In this document: piece after piece, positions 46,412-58,234 of the stretch
Position numbering within the stretch: position 1 is the first letter of the stretch
Layout of the letters: every line of letters starts with the position of its first letter
NCBI GenBank assembly: GCA_032622095.1
Contig: CP136066.1
Coordinates: forward strand, 8,769,784-8,833,783
Length of the DNA: 64,000 bases
Direction of reading: 5' to 3'
DNA from: Siphonodentalium dalli
Taxonomy: Eukaryota; Mollusca; Scaphopoda; Gadilida; Siphonodentaliidae
Translations under genes and position numbers: made by a program
Notes under the pieces: model-generated
What the model was told of the DNA's origin: nothing
The model's input: the letters and a program-made list of their open reading frames with translations, nothing else
Database searches by the model: none

Positions 46412-47870
46412 TTATCACATGATAAAATAAACGCGAAATATTCATCGAAAACAACAATCATAAACTGCAGCGATCGCAAGTCATTTGAAGAACGGCGTGA
46501 CGTCATCGCACGCGCTGATATTAAACGTGTGTCTTACCGATAATTATGAAACTGCTTTTATGGGCAAATTATGTGATAAAATAGTATAAACAAAGATATG
46601 CCATCTTTATGTCATGTGTATTATTGAAGGACAATTTATAGTTGTGACCTGACATACGCATCTATATATACACCATCTTGTATGCTATATTACATAAGTC
46701 GATTATATCGGGTCAATACCTTCAAATATATCCATTGATGGTATAACAGATTTTTTTTTAATTCTATTTCACCAACACATTACATGTATACACCTTTATA
46801 TGTGTTGTATTCGACATTCATTTTCGAAACTTTTAAGACCGCATATTATATATTATCTTGGGAAAGTTTGAGAAATTTCCCTTATATTTGTTGAAAATAG
46901 TTGAAATGATCAAATATAATTGTTATTAGGCATACAATTGTACATTTCAACATTATACTGACAATGAGGTTGTTATGTTATCATATGTGAAGAATTGCGA
47001 CTGACAAACTCACTTTATAAGATTTAACAAAATATTTATTGAATCCTTGCAACAGTCACATTTTCGTGATTTTTGGGGTAAGGGGTAACATAAACCAAAT
47101 TTTCTGAAACGTAAATGACCATTTTATTGCACCAAAATATTTGAAATGACAAGGATTTTCTTACAAAATTGCTTCTGTTTAGTCGAAAAAGTTTTTAAAT
47201 TTCAACTTTGGTCATTGTGTATGTAATTGCCATTACATTATTTAGAAATGTGATCGAATAGTGTCCTTTATAGATTCTCATCCATGTTCTATCGGATGTT
47301 TATCACAAGAACAAAATTTCATGATTTTTTGGGTTAAGGGTAACATAATCCAAAATTTCTAAAATATGGTTACGAATTTGTCCTAGATGTTGTATGTTTT
47401 GTTTGCAGTATACATTTCCGAAATTGTTAAGGTCTTCACCTTTTATATATACTGAAAGAGTTTTGAGAAATTGTCCGTTTATTATTACGAAATAATTGAA
47501 ACGAGAATGATTTTATGACAAAATTTCATGTTTTTGGTCCAAAAAGTAATACATTTCATATTTGGTCAGTCTGGGTTGCTAATATCTTAAAAATATGACA
47601 ATTCCGGGTGGAATGACGCCTTTATTAGGCATGTGCCTTAAATTGTATACCAGTTGGAACGTCACTGTGAAATAATGATTGAAATTGGCGGCCATTTTTG
47701 GATATATACAGGAAACAAGGGTTGATGTTGATCAGAAACCTGTTTCTAGTTCACTTTCTAAAAGAGCACACATAACTTGACATAATATTAAAAAATGGCA
47801 CTTTTGGCCAGTCCGTTATTGGGGATACTACGCTGTGGTCGTTGTGGGAACATTTAGTGTATCAAACGGC
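46412..47870. other. No gene; diverged ~270-bp repeats at 47030-47600
   Basis: 'ttcatgatttttgggttaagggtaacataa.ccaaa.tttct' recurs with changes at about 47063, 47318 and 47525. Otherwise AT-rich. Confidence 0.4.
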
Positions 47871-47876
47871 CACATC

Positions 47877-48205
47877 GCCAATAACACACACCCACTACAT
47901 TAGTTTCTCAAATAACTGTTTGGTGTGATTACTTTATGACTGGAGCAAACCATCGTTGCAAACCACGTGCATATAAACCCCATTTTATCGATCACGTTAT
48001 CGTAGCTTGCAAATCTTATATCGGGCTGACTTAATCCGCTGAGTTGGCTAGTCTCAAATTATCGGCCATTTTGTGAAAATAAATAAGAACGCCAATAACA
48101 CACACCCACTAAATTCATTTCTTAAATAACTGTTCGGTGTGATTACTTTATGATTGGAGCAAACAGTCGTTGCAAACCACGTGCATAGAAATCCCATTTT
48201 ATTTC
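47877..48205 (+). repeat. Direct duplication, ~115 bp, 213 bp apart
   Basis: 47877-47991 and 48090-48202 both run from GCCAATAACACACACCCACT through 'ggtgtgattactttatga' to GTTGCAAACCACGTGCATA. About 90 percent alike by eye. Confidence 0.8.
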
Positions 48206-48449
48206 ACCTGTTTTTGTTTTCTGGCTTCTTCTTGCCGCGGATGTTTTGGGCGTCGGTGGTAATAATATCGAACTAATTACAACAGAGAGGTTTCGCATGT
48301 GACCCGGATAGAGTAACAGATAGGATTAGCTATTCGTATCCGTAAAATTCACGTGGGCCAATAAGTTTGTTTCGCAAAACGTAACGACTACGATTAGGAT
48401 TATTGAACAGTTTTGTTATTTAGAATTGATGCACTATGTCGTCAGTAAA

Positions 48450-48680
48450 AAAATAATAAAAATTTATAAAGAATGTAAGTAAAAATGATAAATAAAATGA
48501 GATTCTTTTTTTATAAGAATCTAAGAAAAAATGATAAAAAAATGAGATTTTTTCTTTAAATGTAAGAAAAACTGATAAAAAAATAATAAAAAATTGTTAG
48601 GCCAATGCATTTTCTTATATATGCGAGGCGACCTATGGTCGACTCGCATATATAAGAGAATGCATTGGCACAGGGTTTTC
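48450..48680. mobile_element. Solo hairpin, subfamily B flank
   Basis: One 67-nt hairpin (48602-48668) is followed by GCACAGGGTTTTCGCAAAAC, matching the subfamily-B flank at 15394. To the left is an expanded AT-rich spacer with 'tgataaaaaaatgagatttttt' repeats. The other half and outer end are missing. Confidence 0.75.
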
Positions 48681-49886
48681 GCAAAACATCTAGAAGTATT
48701 ATTTATTCATTAATTCAGTATACATTCGGAAAGTGTCTAGCTCAAATAAGAATGAATTGTAACCGACAAAAGTCTTAATCCAGATCAGGGATAAATGAGT
48801 TATCATTATCGCCATACATACAGGGACGTGCAACAAGATTTTTGTTAGGATAATATTTTATTTCACAATACAATATGTTAATACATTATACTATAAGTGA
48901 ATTGATATTCGTATAATTATTGTGTGGATATCCGTGGCCTATGACGACCGTCCACCCGGCACCATGACTGACAGAACACAATAAATAATGGCTAAATAAA
49001 TAATTTTATTATTTCACTATACTTTTCAGATTAAATTAGTATCTAAATTGGTTTTAGATATAGACATAGATTCCAGCGAATAAACAAATATGTTTTAGAT
49101 GCATGGATAGAAATGGATATGAATGGATATACAACGATCAATTTTCTCAATAGTAAGTTTTGGAGAATGTTTTGTCTGCATTTACTAAGGGAATTTAATA
49201 AGACTTTGCTCACACACTATATGAGGCCTGCTCAACAGTCGTTTACAACAATAATCATGAGTTTTTTTAAATCGCCAGTGCGCAAACAAACCCCAGCACT
49301 CTAACTTATGAATAATTATATTGAATGTATTATTTGTTTATTAACTATCACAGTCGAATTCCCTTAGTATATACAGCCAGGCAATGGGGAGATTTTTCAG
49401 GCTATAAGTCTTAGTACTCGGGTAATTTAATGTGAGGTCAGTTTAGCATTTAAAGTGTTTCTTTGGTGTCTCACCCCCCCCCCCCCCCTCCCTCAAATTT
49501 TGTCACACTTTTGTCAACAGTTAAATTTCATAGCTGGCACAACATTAGTTCTTTTCATACCAACATATGCATACATATTTTCTATATATATATATGTAAC
49601 TTGTTGCCGGGAACACATTGTAGAACATATTTTTGTATTATGTTTTATTATGATACTGGTTTTCGGGAACAAAGCATATTAGATGTACAATGCATATTAT
49701 GAACATTTAGTCTGAGGAGTCTGAGCCGTAATATGGTCTTGCTGTCGTCTGTCTTCTTATTGTTCTTGTGGTGAATCTGAAATTATTGACATATCTGTAT
49801 TCAGTTTCAATTTATGTGCTATAACATTATATGTCAACTGGTATGTTTACAATCGTACCGGCATTCGCTCTTTTACAAACAACCAA
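48681..49886. other. No gene; poly-C run near 49475
   Basis: AT-rich. About 15 C at 49473-49488. A 63-codon open frame at 49113-49304 is unassigned. Confidence 0.4.
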
Positions 49887-49889
49887 TTA

Positions 49890-51011
49890 GGGTACGTTCA
49901 CACACTAGCAAATTTGCCAGACATTCTTTTGCAGGCATTTGGGCATAGGGAACTAATAATAATAATGTATAGCATTTGTAAAGCGCCTTTCCCATGAGGC
50001 CCAAAGCGCTCAAAGTTTTTACAATTATTACCCTGATGAGCCTGAACATTCAGTAACCATCTACTGCTCCCCGGGGACAGGGGGAGGTACAGCCGGGAGT
50101 ATGCGAGGATACCATATGGCTAGCATACTGACAAGATCTTTCACTGCTCATTATCAGGTACCCTTGTAATGCATGGGTGGTGCAAAGCAGACACAGTACG
50201 AGCGACCTTGCTCAAGGGTCACAACTTGGCGCGAGATTCAAACAGTGTACAATCCAACAATTGCACATCGCTCAAGTCGGCCAAGCCACTGCTGTGTGGA
50301 AACTCATAACAGACCACCAGCCAGCCGCGAACTCGCCTCGCTGTGTTGACAGCGAAGACAAGTCCAACGCGCTATACAGTGGACAACGGAGCCAGAACCG
50401 AATTCGAAAATGCTTATCAAATGCATCTGTACCTCAGCTAACTACATGACAAGTAAACACTATGTAGTGCCACTAATGGTACCGATTCTATAGAAATTTA
50501 CCTGTAAAATGCATGGAATTACCTCGCAAGAATCAATTATGCAGGTATTTTAAGGCAATGTGTTAGTAGCACTGTTACACGTGATACTACAGAAATGTTT
50601 CTTCTCGAGTCGTTAGCTTTGGTAAATATGCATTTTATATGCATGTTGCCGTTAATATTCTGGCACCAATCCCCTTTATGATCTCAATAACCAGTAACAT
50701 CGAGCCAAAAAATGTAAATCCATGGTGTACGAAATTCATGTGTTCTCGAATCCAACCCGTTGGTTGTTTAAAAGTGTTAATTGTCGTATATGGGGCCTAA
50801 TATCTTCACGTAATGACTCTGTATGGTTGATCTTCAAAGCAGTAAAAACTGAGTGATGTGTAATTGGAAGCGTCGTATACTGTATAATGTAAGTATTATT
50901 CATAATATGACCCGGGTTCTTGTGCTGATTAACTGTGTCAGTATTTTAATTAAAATGACAAAATACCTGGAAAAAAATACCGTGCAAACTTGCCAGTGTA
51001 TGAACGTACCC
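49890..51011. mobile_element. Harbinger-like non-autonomous element (1122 bp)
   Basis: Ends GGGTACGTTCACACACTAGC and the complement of its right end (ATGAACGTACCC; about 18 of 21 match), flanked on both sides by TTA (49887-49889 and 51012-51014). A 3-bp TWA duplication with GGG ends is the PIF/Harbinger pattern. No DDE transposase frame. The 90-codon frame at 50177-50449 is not recognisable as one. Confidence 0.65.
49955..50170. repeat. GCGCCTTTCCCATGAGGCCC repeat inside the Harbinger-like element
   Basis: 'aataataatgtatagcatttgtaaagcgcctttcc' with GGCCCAAAGCGCTCAAAG and 'ccggggacagggggaggtac' resembles a very common dispersed repeat of aquatic animal genomes (SINE or LINE 3' type). It appears to be nested in the element. 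Confidence 0.45.
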
Positions 51012-51014
51012 TTA

Positions 51015-51567
51015 GTCTCCATATGCGATGTAGTGTTAACTGTAGGTCCCGCCGGCGATGATTTAAGCCTACTTGAAATTCAAGTAGTAAATTTTCCATT
51101 AGAACGTCATCGCAACACTAATCGGTGACAACAAACGGGCACTTTTCGGTTGTGATTTTTAACGGAAAACTTACATTTCCACAACTACCCCATTTACTGC
51201 AAAAAAACTCAGCAGCATAAAATTTTTGTAAAAGATACTCTCCTAGCTGGAGGAAATAAAGATATATATAATAAATATATCACCAAAATATGCTAAAGTT
51301 TTTATTGATAATGCTCCTAACGTCGGTTTCAGTGACTACTGGTAAACACATTTGCCCCATGGTGGCAAAAGACCCAGTAATTCTGAAACAATATGAATAT
51401 TTTGCGACCACTCGTTCTTTATCTCCGACAACAGCATGACAGCAGAACGAATTTAAATGAACTCGTATGATGCTGACCTGTTTTGGAAATATCCAAAAAC
51501 AGAATATATGATGGTTGCCCCGGAATAACTTGATCGGCTGACTGGAATGTAAAATCCTAACTCAACA
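51015..51567. other. No gene seen
   Basis: AT-rich, nothing recognised. Confidence 0.4.
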
Positions 51568-51571
51568 TTAA

Positions 51572-52018
51572 CCCTTTACCCAACAAAACGGCATAAAACG
51601 CCCAAATAAAGCTTCAACGGCCTAAAATATCTTCGGTCTGTCTCAATAACACCATACAAATATGGATATCATTGGAACCGGTTCATTGACCACATTGTGA
51701 AGGTTACAGTTATCCCCTGTGCCAATGCATTCTCTTATATATGCGAGTCGACCATAGGTCGCATCGCATATATATAAGAGAATGCATTGGCCTATTTAAA
51801 TACTTTTTACCATTTGTTCTTACATTCTTTAACAATTTTATAAGTTTTTCTTACATTTTTTTACAATTTTTATAATATTTTTCTACATTCTTTGACAATT
51901 TTATCATTTTTAATATGTGTTAAGCCAATGCATTGTCTTATATATGCGAGGCGACCTATGGTCGACTCGCATATATAAGAGAATGCATTGGCACGGGGCC
52001 GTTCTGTTGGGTAAAGGG
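51572..52018 (-). mobile_element. Two-hairpin TTAA MITE, subfamily A, expanded spacer (447 bp)
   Basis: TTAA at 51568-51571, mutated to TGAA on the right (52019-52022). Hairpins at about 51719-51790 and 51925-51992. The spacer is ~55 bp longer than in the 392-bp copies because its 'cttacattcttt.acaatttta' segment is repeated. An older copy than 7315 or 43558, judging by the substitutions. Confidence 0.88.
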
Positions 52019-52119
52019 TGAAGGCTGTCAGTATTTAGCATTACTTTATAAGTACTTCATATTGATATCGCCCCTTGTGGTTTTGGGTAAGAGTCCACTT
52101 GACTCCTGTTTTCTCCAAG

Positions 52120-52716
52120 TATTGGTGGCCGTGTCACTAGATCAAGCACACCACGCGGAAGCCAGAAGGAAAGTATGGAGAGGATTGTGCGCAACTGAAA
52201 GCAGTAAATGTGTGGAATGAACTACCCCTTACTCTCAGAAAAGCGAAAACTCTCGAAACATTTAAAAACGGTTTCAAGACTCACCTGTTCATAATTTGCT
52301 TCGGTGTTAAACCTACTACTCAACTTTAACTGGGACATTTAATCTTTCACAATTTACTTACATGTGACTGTTTTCCGTTACTTTTTTTATTTATTTAATT
52401 TTGTTGATAGTATTTTTATCAATTTCTTTTTAAATTAATTAATGTTTAGCCATAAGCTTTTTCATAATTTTAATTATGTTTTAATTATGTTTGTAATCTC
52501 CTTTAATTTTAAGTCGCATGCTTATGGCCGTTGGTTTTTTAATTTGTTTAGTAATCTCTTAGTCACATGCAGATGGTCGTTATGATTTTTTAATGCTCAT
52601 TTACTACTTTTATTTTATCTCTTACCTTGTATATTTTTTTGTATCGATTGATGTAAGCGCATTGAAGCTAATTTACTGTAGAATGCGTTTTAAATGTATA
52701 TATAATAATAATAATA
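52120..52716 (+). mobile_element. LINE 3' end with (AAT)n tail
   Basis: The last codons of a LINE ORF2-type protein are readable at 52207-52329: NVWNELPLTLRKAKTLETFK, then NGFKTHLF, with a stop at 52327. This 'WN.LP..LR.A.TL..FK...K..LF' tail is characteristic of CR1/RTE-type LINE reverse transcriptases. An AT-rich 3' UTR follows, with 'gtaagcgcattgaagc' and 'tagaatgcgttttaaatgtata', then AATAATAAT. Severely 5' truncated. Confidence 0.7.
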
Positions 52717-52929
52717 ATTGGCATCATGCTAAGTGCATTCTACCGAAATTCAGCGCTTCACAGAAAGTAATTGAATGGACATCAAATACGAAAACCCAAG
52801 AAAAGTAGCAACATACAAGGCGTTGACAATAAAGACAGCTTTCATGTTTAACATGCTTCACAATTAGTGTATACTAGCTGAAACAGGCTCCTGTGGTCCT
52901 TGAATAAAAAAACATTCATTACCCTGCAT

Positions 52930-53140
52930 GGAGCCCCACACATATATAGAAGCATATAGAAGAGTGTCGTCTGCTCATGTTTGTCTGGGGCTCTGTATGG
53001 GTGAAATTATAAAATTGTTAAAGAATACAAGAAAAAATTATTAAAATTGTAAAAAATTGTTAGGCCTATGCATTCTCTTATATATGCGATGTGACCTATG
53101 GTTGACTCGCATATATAAGAGAATGCATTGGCACAGGGTA
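52930..53140. mobile_element. Truncated subfamily-C hairpin element
   Basis: GGAGCCCCACACATATATAG to GTCTGGGGCTCTGTATGGGT (itself a stem) matches the middle of the element at 60246-60680 in reverse. An AT-rich spacer, one hairpin (53066-53132, a few substitutions) and GCACAGGGTAAAAAAAC follow. The left hairpin is lost. Confidence 0.7.
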
Positions 53141-54544
53141 AAAAAACACATTAACTGCGAGCCTTATTTCGAGTGGCTAAAACCACAATACCACGAGTGG
53201 TGAACATTTTGAGCTCTCGGCTACTATGCGTGTAATTTATTTATGCGATAATTATTATTTTTTATTTGTTCGGCGAATTCAACAACTCCGATATATACTT
53301 TGAATGTGTGTTCACACCGAGCGACACAAACCCGACGCTATAAGGAATGTGCGTCTCGCGTAGTGATGCACACATATACGTCATGACGTCAGCCTATTTC
53401 TGAGCGAACAGTCACTTGGAATTGGCATTAACGTGTTTCCTAGTTCACATAAGACTAGCCAGCTACAGTGCTACATTTCATTGAAATGCAGGCAAATTTC
53501 CTCATATCTAATTCATATCATGACAACTTCCAATTTCAAATGCATGTGACATAGGAACTATTTTGTTAACTACGATTTAGTTATACTATGGGTATAGACG
53601 TTTAACACATGGAATTACGTTTGAACATTAACAACCACAGTAGAAATGTATATCCACAGTAGGAAGCTGTGTACCCATAGTAGGGTTTACGAAATCTGAC
53701 ATATGCCCATAGTGACTTACTGTTTGTTTTGTTTTTTTATTTATTTAATTTTTTTAAATAAAAAATTTGAAAATCTAATGCCGTTATATCCACCGCCAGG
53801 GTACCCCGAGTAACCACACCAAATTTTGTTTTAATCGGACCAGCAGTTTGGGATAAAAATCCGGACAGACAAACAGACATACCTTCTTCTAAGCTTTTCC
53901 TCAGCTTGCCCTAAATTACCCTTCCATATATATCCCAGGGATATATTATAATTCCGTTGTCGTACACTACCAAACGATAGCATTCAAATATGCGAACTAT
54001 ACGTCTTCTAACAATAATTGTGTTGGCGGATTGTTCCAGGTTTTATTTCATGCGAAAAATATCACCTACATCTTTACACGTAAGCTCGGAGAATAAAGAT
54101 AAATTATGTCCAGGTGCGAGACAAAAAGAGAAACTGTTGTGGAGCACCGAAAAGCGCATAGGTCAACCAACTGACTTCAGACCCAAGATTTGCGAAAGAG
54201 AGGCTGATTTTGATTGACAGAGCTAGGGTGGGAAAATAGCCTCATAAAATTAGTCCAATCTGTATGATGAAGCTAAAACTATAACACAAATTAATCTTCC
54301 TCTCATAGAGCCAAGACTTTGGCTATAATTATGATTGCATTGTGTTAACTTATGTTAGCAGTTCTTAGCTCCAAAAAGTGTTACCTCACAATAATAGTTT
54401 TACGGCGTGTGTTTCTCATTTCGCTTTCATTTTATTGCTAACTGTTTTACTGTTGAAATTCTTGGAAATTCTTATTTTTATTCTCCTTTGTATGTATCAT
54501 AGATCAAGTCTTAATTTAGCTGACACTGATCTATCGCTTCTTGT
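53141..54544. other. No gene; retroelement-like box at 53800-53900
   Basis: 'ccacaccaaattttgttttaatcggaccagcagtttggg' and GGACAGACAAACAGACATAC form a motif common in 3' parts of RTE-like repeats. The open frame 53990-54217 is unassigned. Confidence 0.4.
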
Positions 54545-57015
54545 TAGTAGTGTATGCCCGGCAGTGATTGGCTGACACTTATGTAACGCTGCTTGGTAGT
54601 AATGGCATCCCGGCAGTGATTGGTTGACACCGAAGTAACGATTCTTTGTATAAATGGCATCCCGACAGTGATTGGTTGACACCGACGTAACGCTTCTTGC
54701 TAGTAGTGAATTCCCGGCAGTGACTGACTGACACTAATGTAACGATTCTTGGTAGTAATGGATGCCCGGCAGCGATTGGCTGACACTGATGCAACGCTCT
54801 TGTTAGTAATGGCATCCCGACAGTGATTGGTTGACACTGATGTATGGCTTCTTGGTAGAAATTGAAGCCCGGCAGAGATTGGCTGACACTGATGTAACGA
54901 TTCTTGGTAGTAATGGATGCCCGGTAGTGATTGGCTGACACTGATGTATGGCTTCTTGGTAGTAATGGATGCCCGGCAGAGATTGGCTGACACTGATGTA
55001 TGGCTTCTTGGTAGTAATGGATGCCCGGTAGTGATTGGCTGACACTGATGTATGGCTTCTTGGTAGTAATGGATGCCCGGCAGAGATTGGCTGACACTGA
55101 TGTATGGCTTCTGTGTAGTAATGGATGCCCGGTAGTGATTGGCTGACACTGATGTATGGCTTCTTGGTAGTAATGGATGCCCGGTAGTGATTGGCTGACA
55201 CTGATGTATGGCTTCTTGGTAGTAATGGATGCCCGGTAGTGATTGGCTGATACTGATGTATGGCTTCTTGGTAGTAATGGATGCCCGGTAGTGATTGGCT
55301 GACACTGATTTATGGCTTCTGTGTAGTAATGGATGCCCGGTAGTGATTGGCTGACACTGATGTATGGCTTCTTGGTAGTAATGGATGCCCGGTAATGATT
55401 GGCTGACACTGATGTATGGCTTCTTGGTAGTAATGGGTGCCCGGCAGCGATTGACTTGACACTGATGTATGGCTTCTTGGTAGTAATGGATGCCCGGTAG
55501 TGATTGGCTGACACTGATGTATGGCTTCTTGGTAGTAATGGATGCCCGGTAGTGATTGGCTGACACTGATGTATGGCTTCTTGGTAGTAATGGGTGCCCG
55601 GCAGCGATTTACTTGACACTGATGTATGGCTTCTTGGTAGTAATGGATGCCCGGTAGTGATTGGCTGACACTGATGTATGGCTTCTTGGTAGTAATGGAT
55701 GCCCGGTAGTGATTGGCTGACACTGATGTATGGCTTCTTGGTAGTAATGGGTGCCCGGCAGAGATTGGCTGACACTGATGTATGGCTTCTTGGTAGTAAT
55801 TGAAGCCCGGCAGAGATTGGCTGACACTGATGTATGGCTTCTTGGTAGTAATTGATTCCCGGCAGAGATTGGTTGACACCGATGTAACGCGTCTTGGTAG
55901 TAATGGGTGCCCGGCAGTGACTGGCTGACACTGATGTAACGCTTCTGTGTAGTAATGGATGCCCGGTAGTGATTGGCTGACACTGATGTATGGCTTCTTG
56001 GTAGTAATGGATGCCCGGTAGTGATTGGCTGACACTGATGTATGGCTTCTTGGTAGTAATGGATGCCCGGCAGAGATTGGCTGACACTGATGTATGGCTT
56101 CTGTGTAGTAATGGATGCCAGGTAGTGATTGGCTGACACTGATGTATGGCTTCTTGGTAGTAATGGATGCCCGGTAGTGATTGGCTGACACTGATGTATG
56201 GCTTCTTGGTAGTAATGGATGCCCGGTAGTGATTGGCTGATACTGATGTATGGCTTCTTGGTAGTAATGGATGCCCGGCAGAGATTGGCTGACACTGATG
56301 TATGGCTTCTTGGTAGTAATGGATGCCCGGTAGTGATTGGCTGACACTGATGTATGGCTTCTTGGTAGTAATGGATGCCCGGCAGAGATTGGCTGACACT
56401 GATGTATGGCTTCTGTGTAGTAATGGATGCCCGGTAGTGATTGGCTGACACTGATGTATGGCTTCTTGGTAGTAATGGATGCCCGGTAGTGATTGGCTGA
56501 CACTGATGTATGGCTTCTTGGTAGTAATGGATTCCCGGCAGAGATTGGCTGACACTGATGTATGGCTTCTTGGTAGTAATGGATGCCCGGTAGTGATTGG
56601 CTGACACTGATGTATGGCTTCTTGGTAGTAATTGAAGCCCGGCAGAGATTGGTTGACACCGATGTAACGCTTCTTGGTAGTAATGGGTGCCCGGCAGTGA
56701 CTGGCTGACACTGATGTAACGCTTCTGTGTAGTAATGGATGCCTGGTAGTGATTGGCTGACACTGATGTATGGCTTCTTGGTAGTAATGGATGCCCGGTA
56801 GTGATTGGCTGACACAGATGTAAGGCTTCTTGGTAGTAATGGAAGCCCGCTAGTGATTGGTTGACACTGATATAAAGCTTCGTGGTAGTATTGTATGCCC
56901 GGCAGTGATTGACTGCCACTGGTGTATTGCTTATTGGTAGTAATGCAAGCTCGGCAGTGATTAGCTAACACTGATCTAAGGCTTCTTTGTAGCTGTGGAT
57001 GCCCGGCAGTGATTT
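54545..57015. repeat. 52-bp minisatellite, about 47 copies
   Basis: The unit contains GATTGGCTGACACTGATGTA, TGGCTTCTTGGTAGTAATGG and ATGCCCGGTAGT. Variants at a few positions (CAGAGATT/TAGTGATT, CTGTGTAG, GTAACGC) are arranged in a larger pattern: a 780-bp (15-unit) block is repeated, for example GGTTGACACCGATGTAACGC at 55871 and 56651. The minus strand lacks stops in all three phases of most units. Since 52 is not a multiple of three, a single reverse frame of 710 codons cycles through all three phases with a 52-residue super-repeat. Outer units are most diverged. Confidence 0.95.
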
Positions 57016-57287
57016 GGATATCCCTGCATACATTCAATGTTAATGGCTGTATTCAAACAACTTTTTTGCTATCAAATCATAATGTACTGAAATTTCTATT
57101 TGCGACAAATTGATCCATGGTTATCAAATGATGGGTGTATTAATTGATCCAAAATATGAACGTTTTATTTTCTAAAAAGCGAGGATTCCAACATAAAATT
57201 AACTCAAGCTGGATTAATGAATATACGCGCGCACTTAGGCATGTTATTAAGAAGGTCCTTGTGTACTTCTTTGTCAGATAACAAAAC
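57016..57287. other. No gene seen
   Basis: AT-rich spacer between the minisatellite and a foldback. Confidence 0.4.
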
Positions 57288-57415
57288 AGTTGTCACCCTT
57301 GTTTTCGTGAGACACGGGGATTTGTCGCCGCTCTCGACCTGGAATGTCATTTTAACATTCCAGGTCTTGAGCGGGCGACAAATCCCCGTGTCTCACTCAA
57401 TCGCGGGCGACAACT
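57288..57415. repeat. 128-bp foldback
   Basis: Perfect or near-perfect inner arms: GTGAGACACGGGGATTTGTC, then GCC and 'gacctggaatg' with complements around a TCATTTTAA loop. Outer AGTTGTCACCC / GGGCGACAACT extend it. The GC-rich stem contrasts with the surroundings. Confidence 0.9.
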
Positions 57416-57693
57416 CTATATTAGTATTCTTATGTGCATATAAGTGACAAAAAATAAGTTTGTCGACAGTATGTTGCGTTTATAACTTTATCATAAAATT
57501 ATCCCTTTAACCCGGCCTCATATTTTGAGTAAGACACACGTATATTATCGGCATTATGTTAATTCGCATATAATTTACGATATTCGATTTATGTTGGGTT
57601 ATTTAGTGTTGAACGTGAGATAATCATGAGTGAAAAGAGTGGTTGAACAAATTTGTCAACATGAGAAGACACATCTAAATTGGAACTAAATTT
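57416..57693. other. No gene seen
   Basis: AT-rich. Confidence 0.4.
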
Positions 57694-57955
57694 GTTCACA
57701 AGGTCTAATAACACAGACGGTGTCAAGCGGCGTGAGGTCTAATAACACAGACGGTGTCAAGGTCTAATAACACAGACGGTGTCAAGCTCTAATAACACAG
57801 ACGGTGTCAAGCCCTAATAACACAGACGGTGTCAAGCTCTAATAACACAGACGGTGTCAAGCTTTAATTACACAGACGGTGTCAAGCTCTAATAAAACAG
57901 ACGGTGTCAAGTTCTAATAACAGACGGTGTCAAGCTCTAATAACACAGACGGCGT
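57694..57955. repeat. 25-bp tandem repeat, about ten copies
   Basis: Units of AATAACACAGACGGTGTCAA plus GCTCT, with small indels. Each unit contains GACGGTGTC, itself a short imperfect inverted repeat. Confidence 0.9.
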
Positions 57956-58179
57956 GAATTTGTTACCAGCCAATGACTATTCTTTATACAGGAGAATGGT
58001 TCGAATATGTCGAGATTTATATGCATTTTTAATAAATTATTTATATAGAAGTAATTTATTTCAGTATAATGTACAACTGACTTTTAAGTCACTTAATGGA
58101 CTTAAGACTGGGTATTGCGAATTAAAAGACTTCTTGTTTCCATATATCCAGTTATGCAAGTCCATAAACAATAACTAAC

Positions 58180-58222
58180 CTTCCCCAAAAGTTGCTGCCA
58201 CCACTACTCTCACCACCATCAC
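58180..58222 (-). CDS. Candidate Ser/Gly microexon (43 bp, out of phase)
   Basis: On the minus strand: acceptor ATATGTCCCTGCAG, then GTGATGGTGGTGAGAGTAGT and onward to GGGGAAG, then donor GTTAGT. It encodes D-G-G-E-S-S-G-G-S-N-F-W-G if entered in phase 1. It is a duplicate of the microexon at 58622-58663, with which it shares splice-site context and intron flanks, but at 43 bp it would shift the frame. It may be decayed, or used with an altered boundary. Confidence 0.35.
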
Positions 58223-58234
58223 CTGCAGGGACAT

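Noticed and set aside
54579-56711. 710-codon minus-strand reading frame as a repetitive protein gene
   Set aside because: It is produced by the 52-bp minisatellite, which is open in all three reverse phases. There is no signal peptide, unique domain or splice context, and overlapping frames of 436-575 codons in other phases are equally good.
57694-57955. CRISPR-like array of 25-bp repeats
   Set aside because: Repeats are contiguous or separated by 0-5 nt, with no unique spacers and no cas genes, in an animal genome context.
57927-58178. 83-codon frame next to the microexon
   Set aside because: Its first codons come from the 25-bp tandem repeat, it is on the opposite strand to the EGF gene, and it has no family resemblance.
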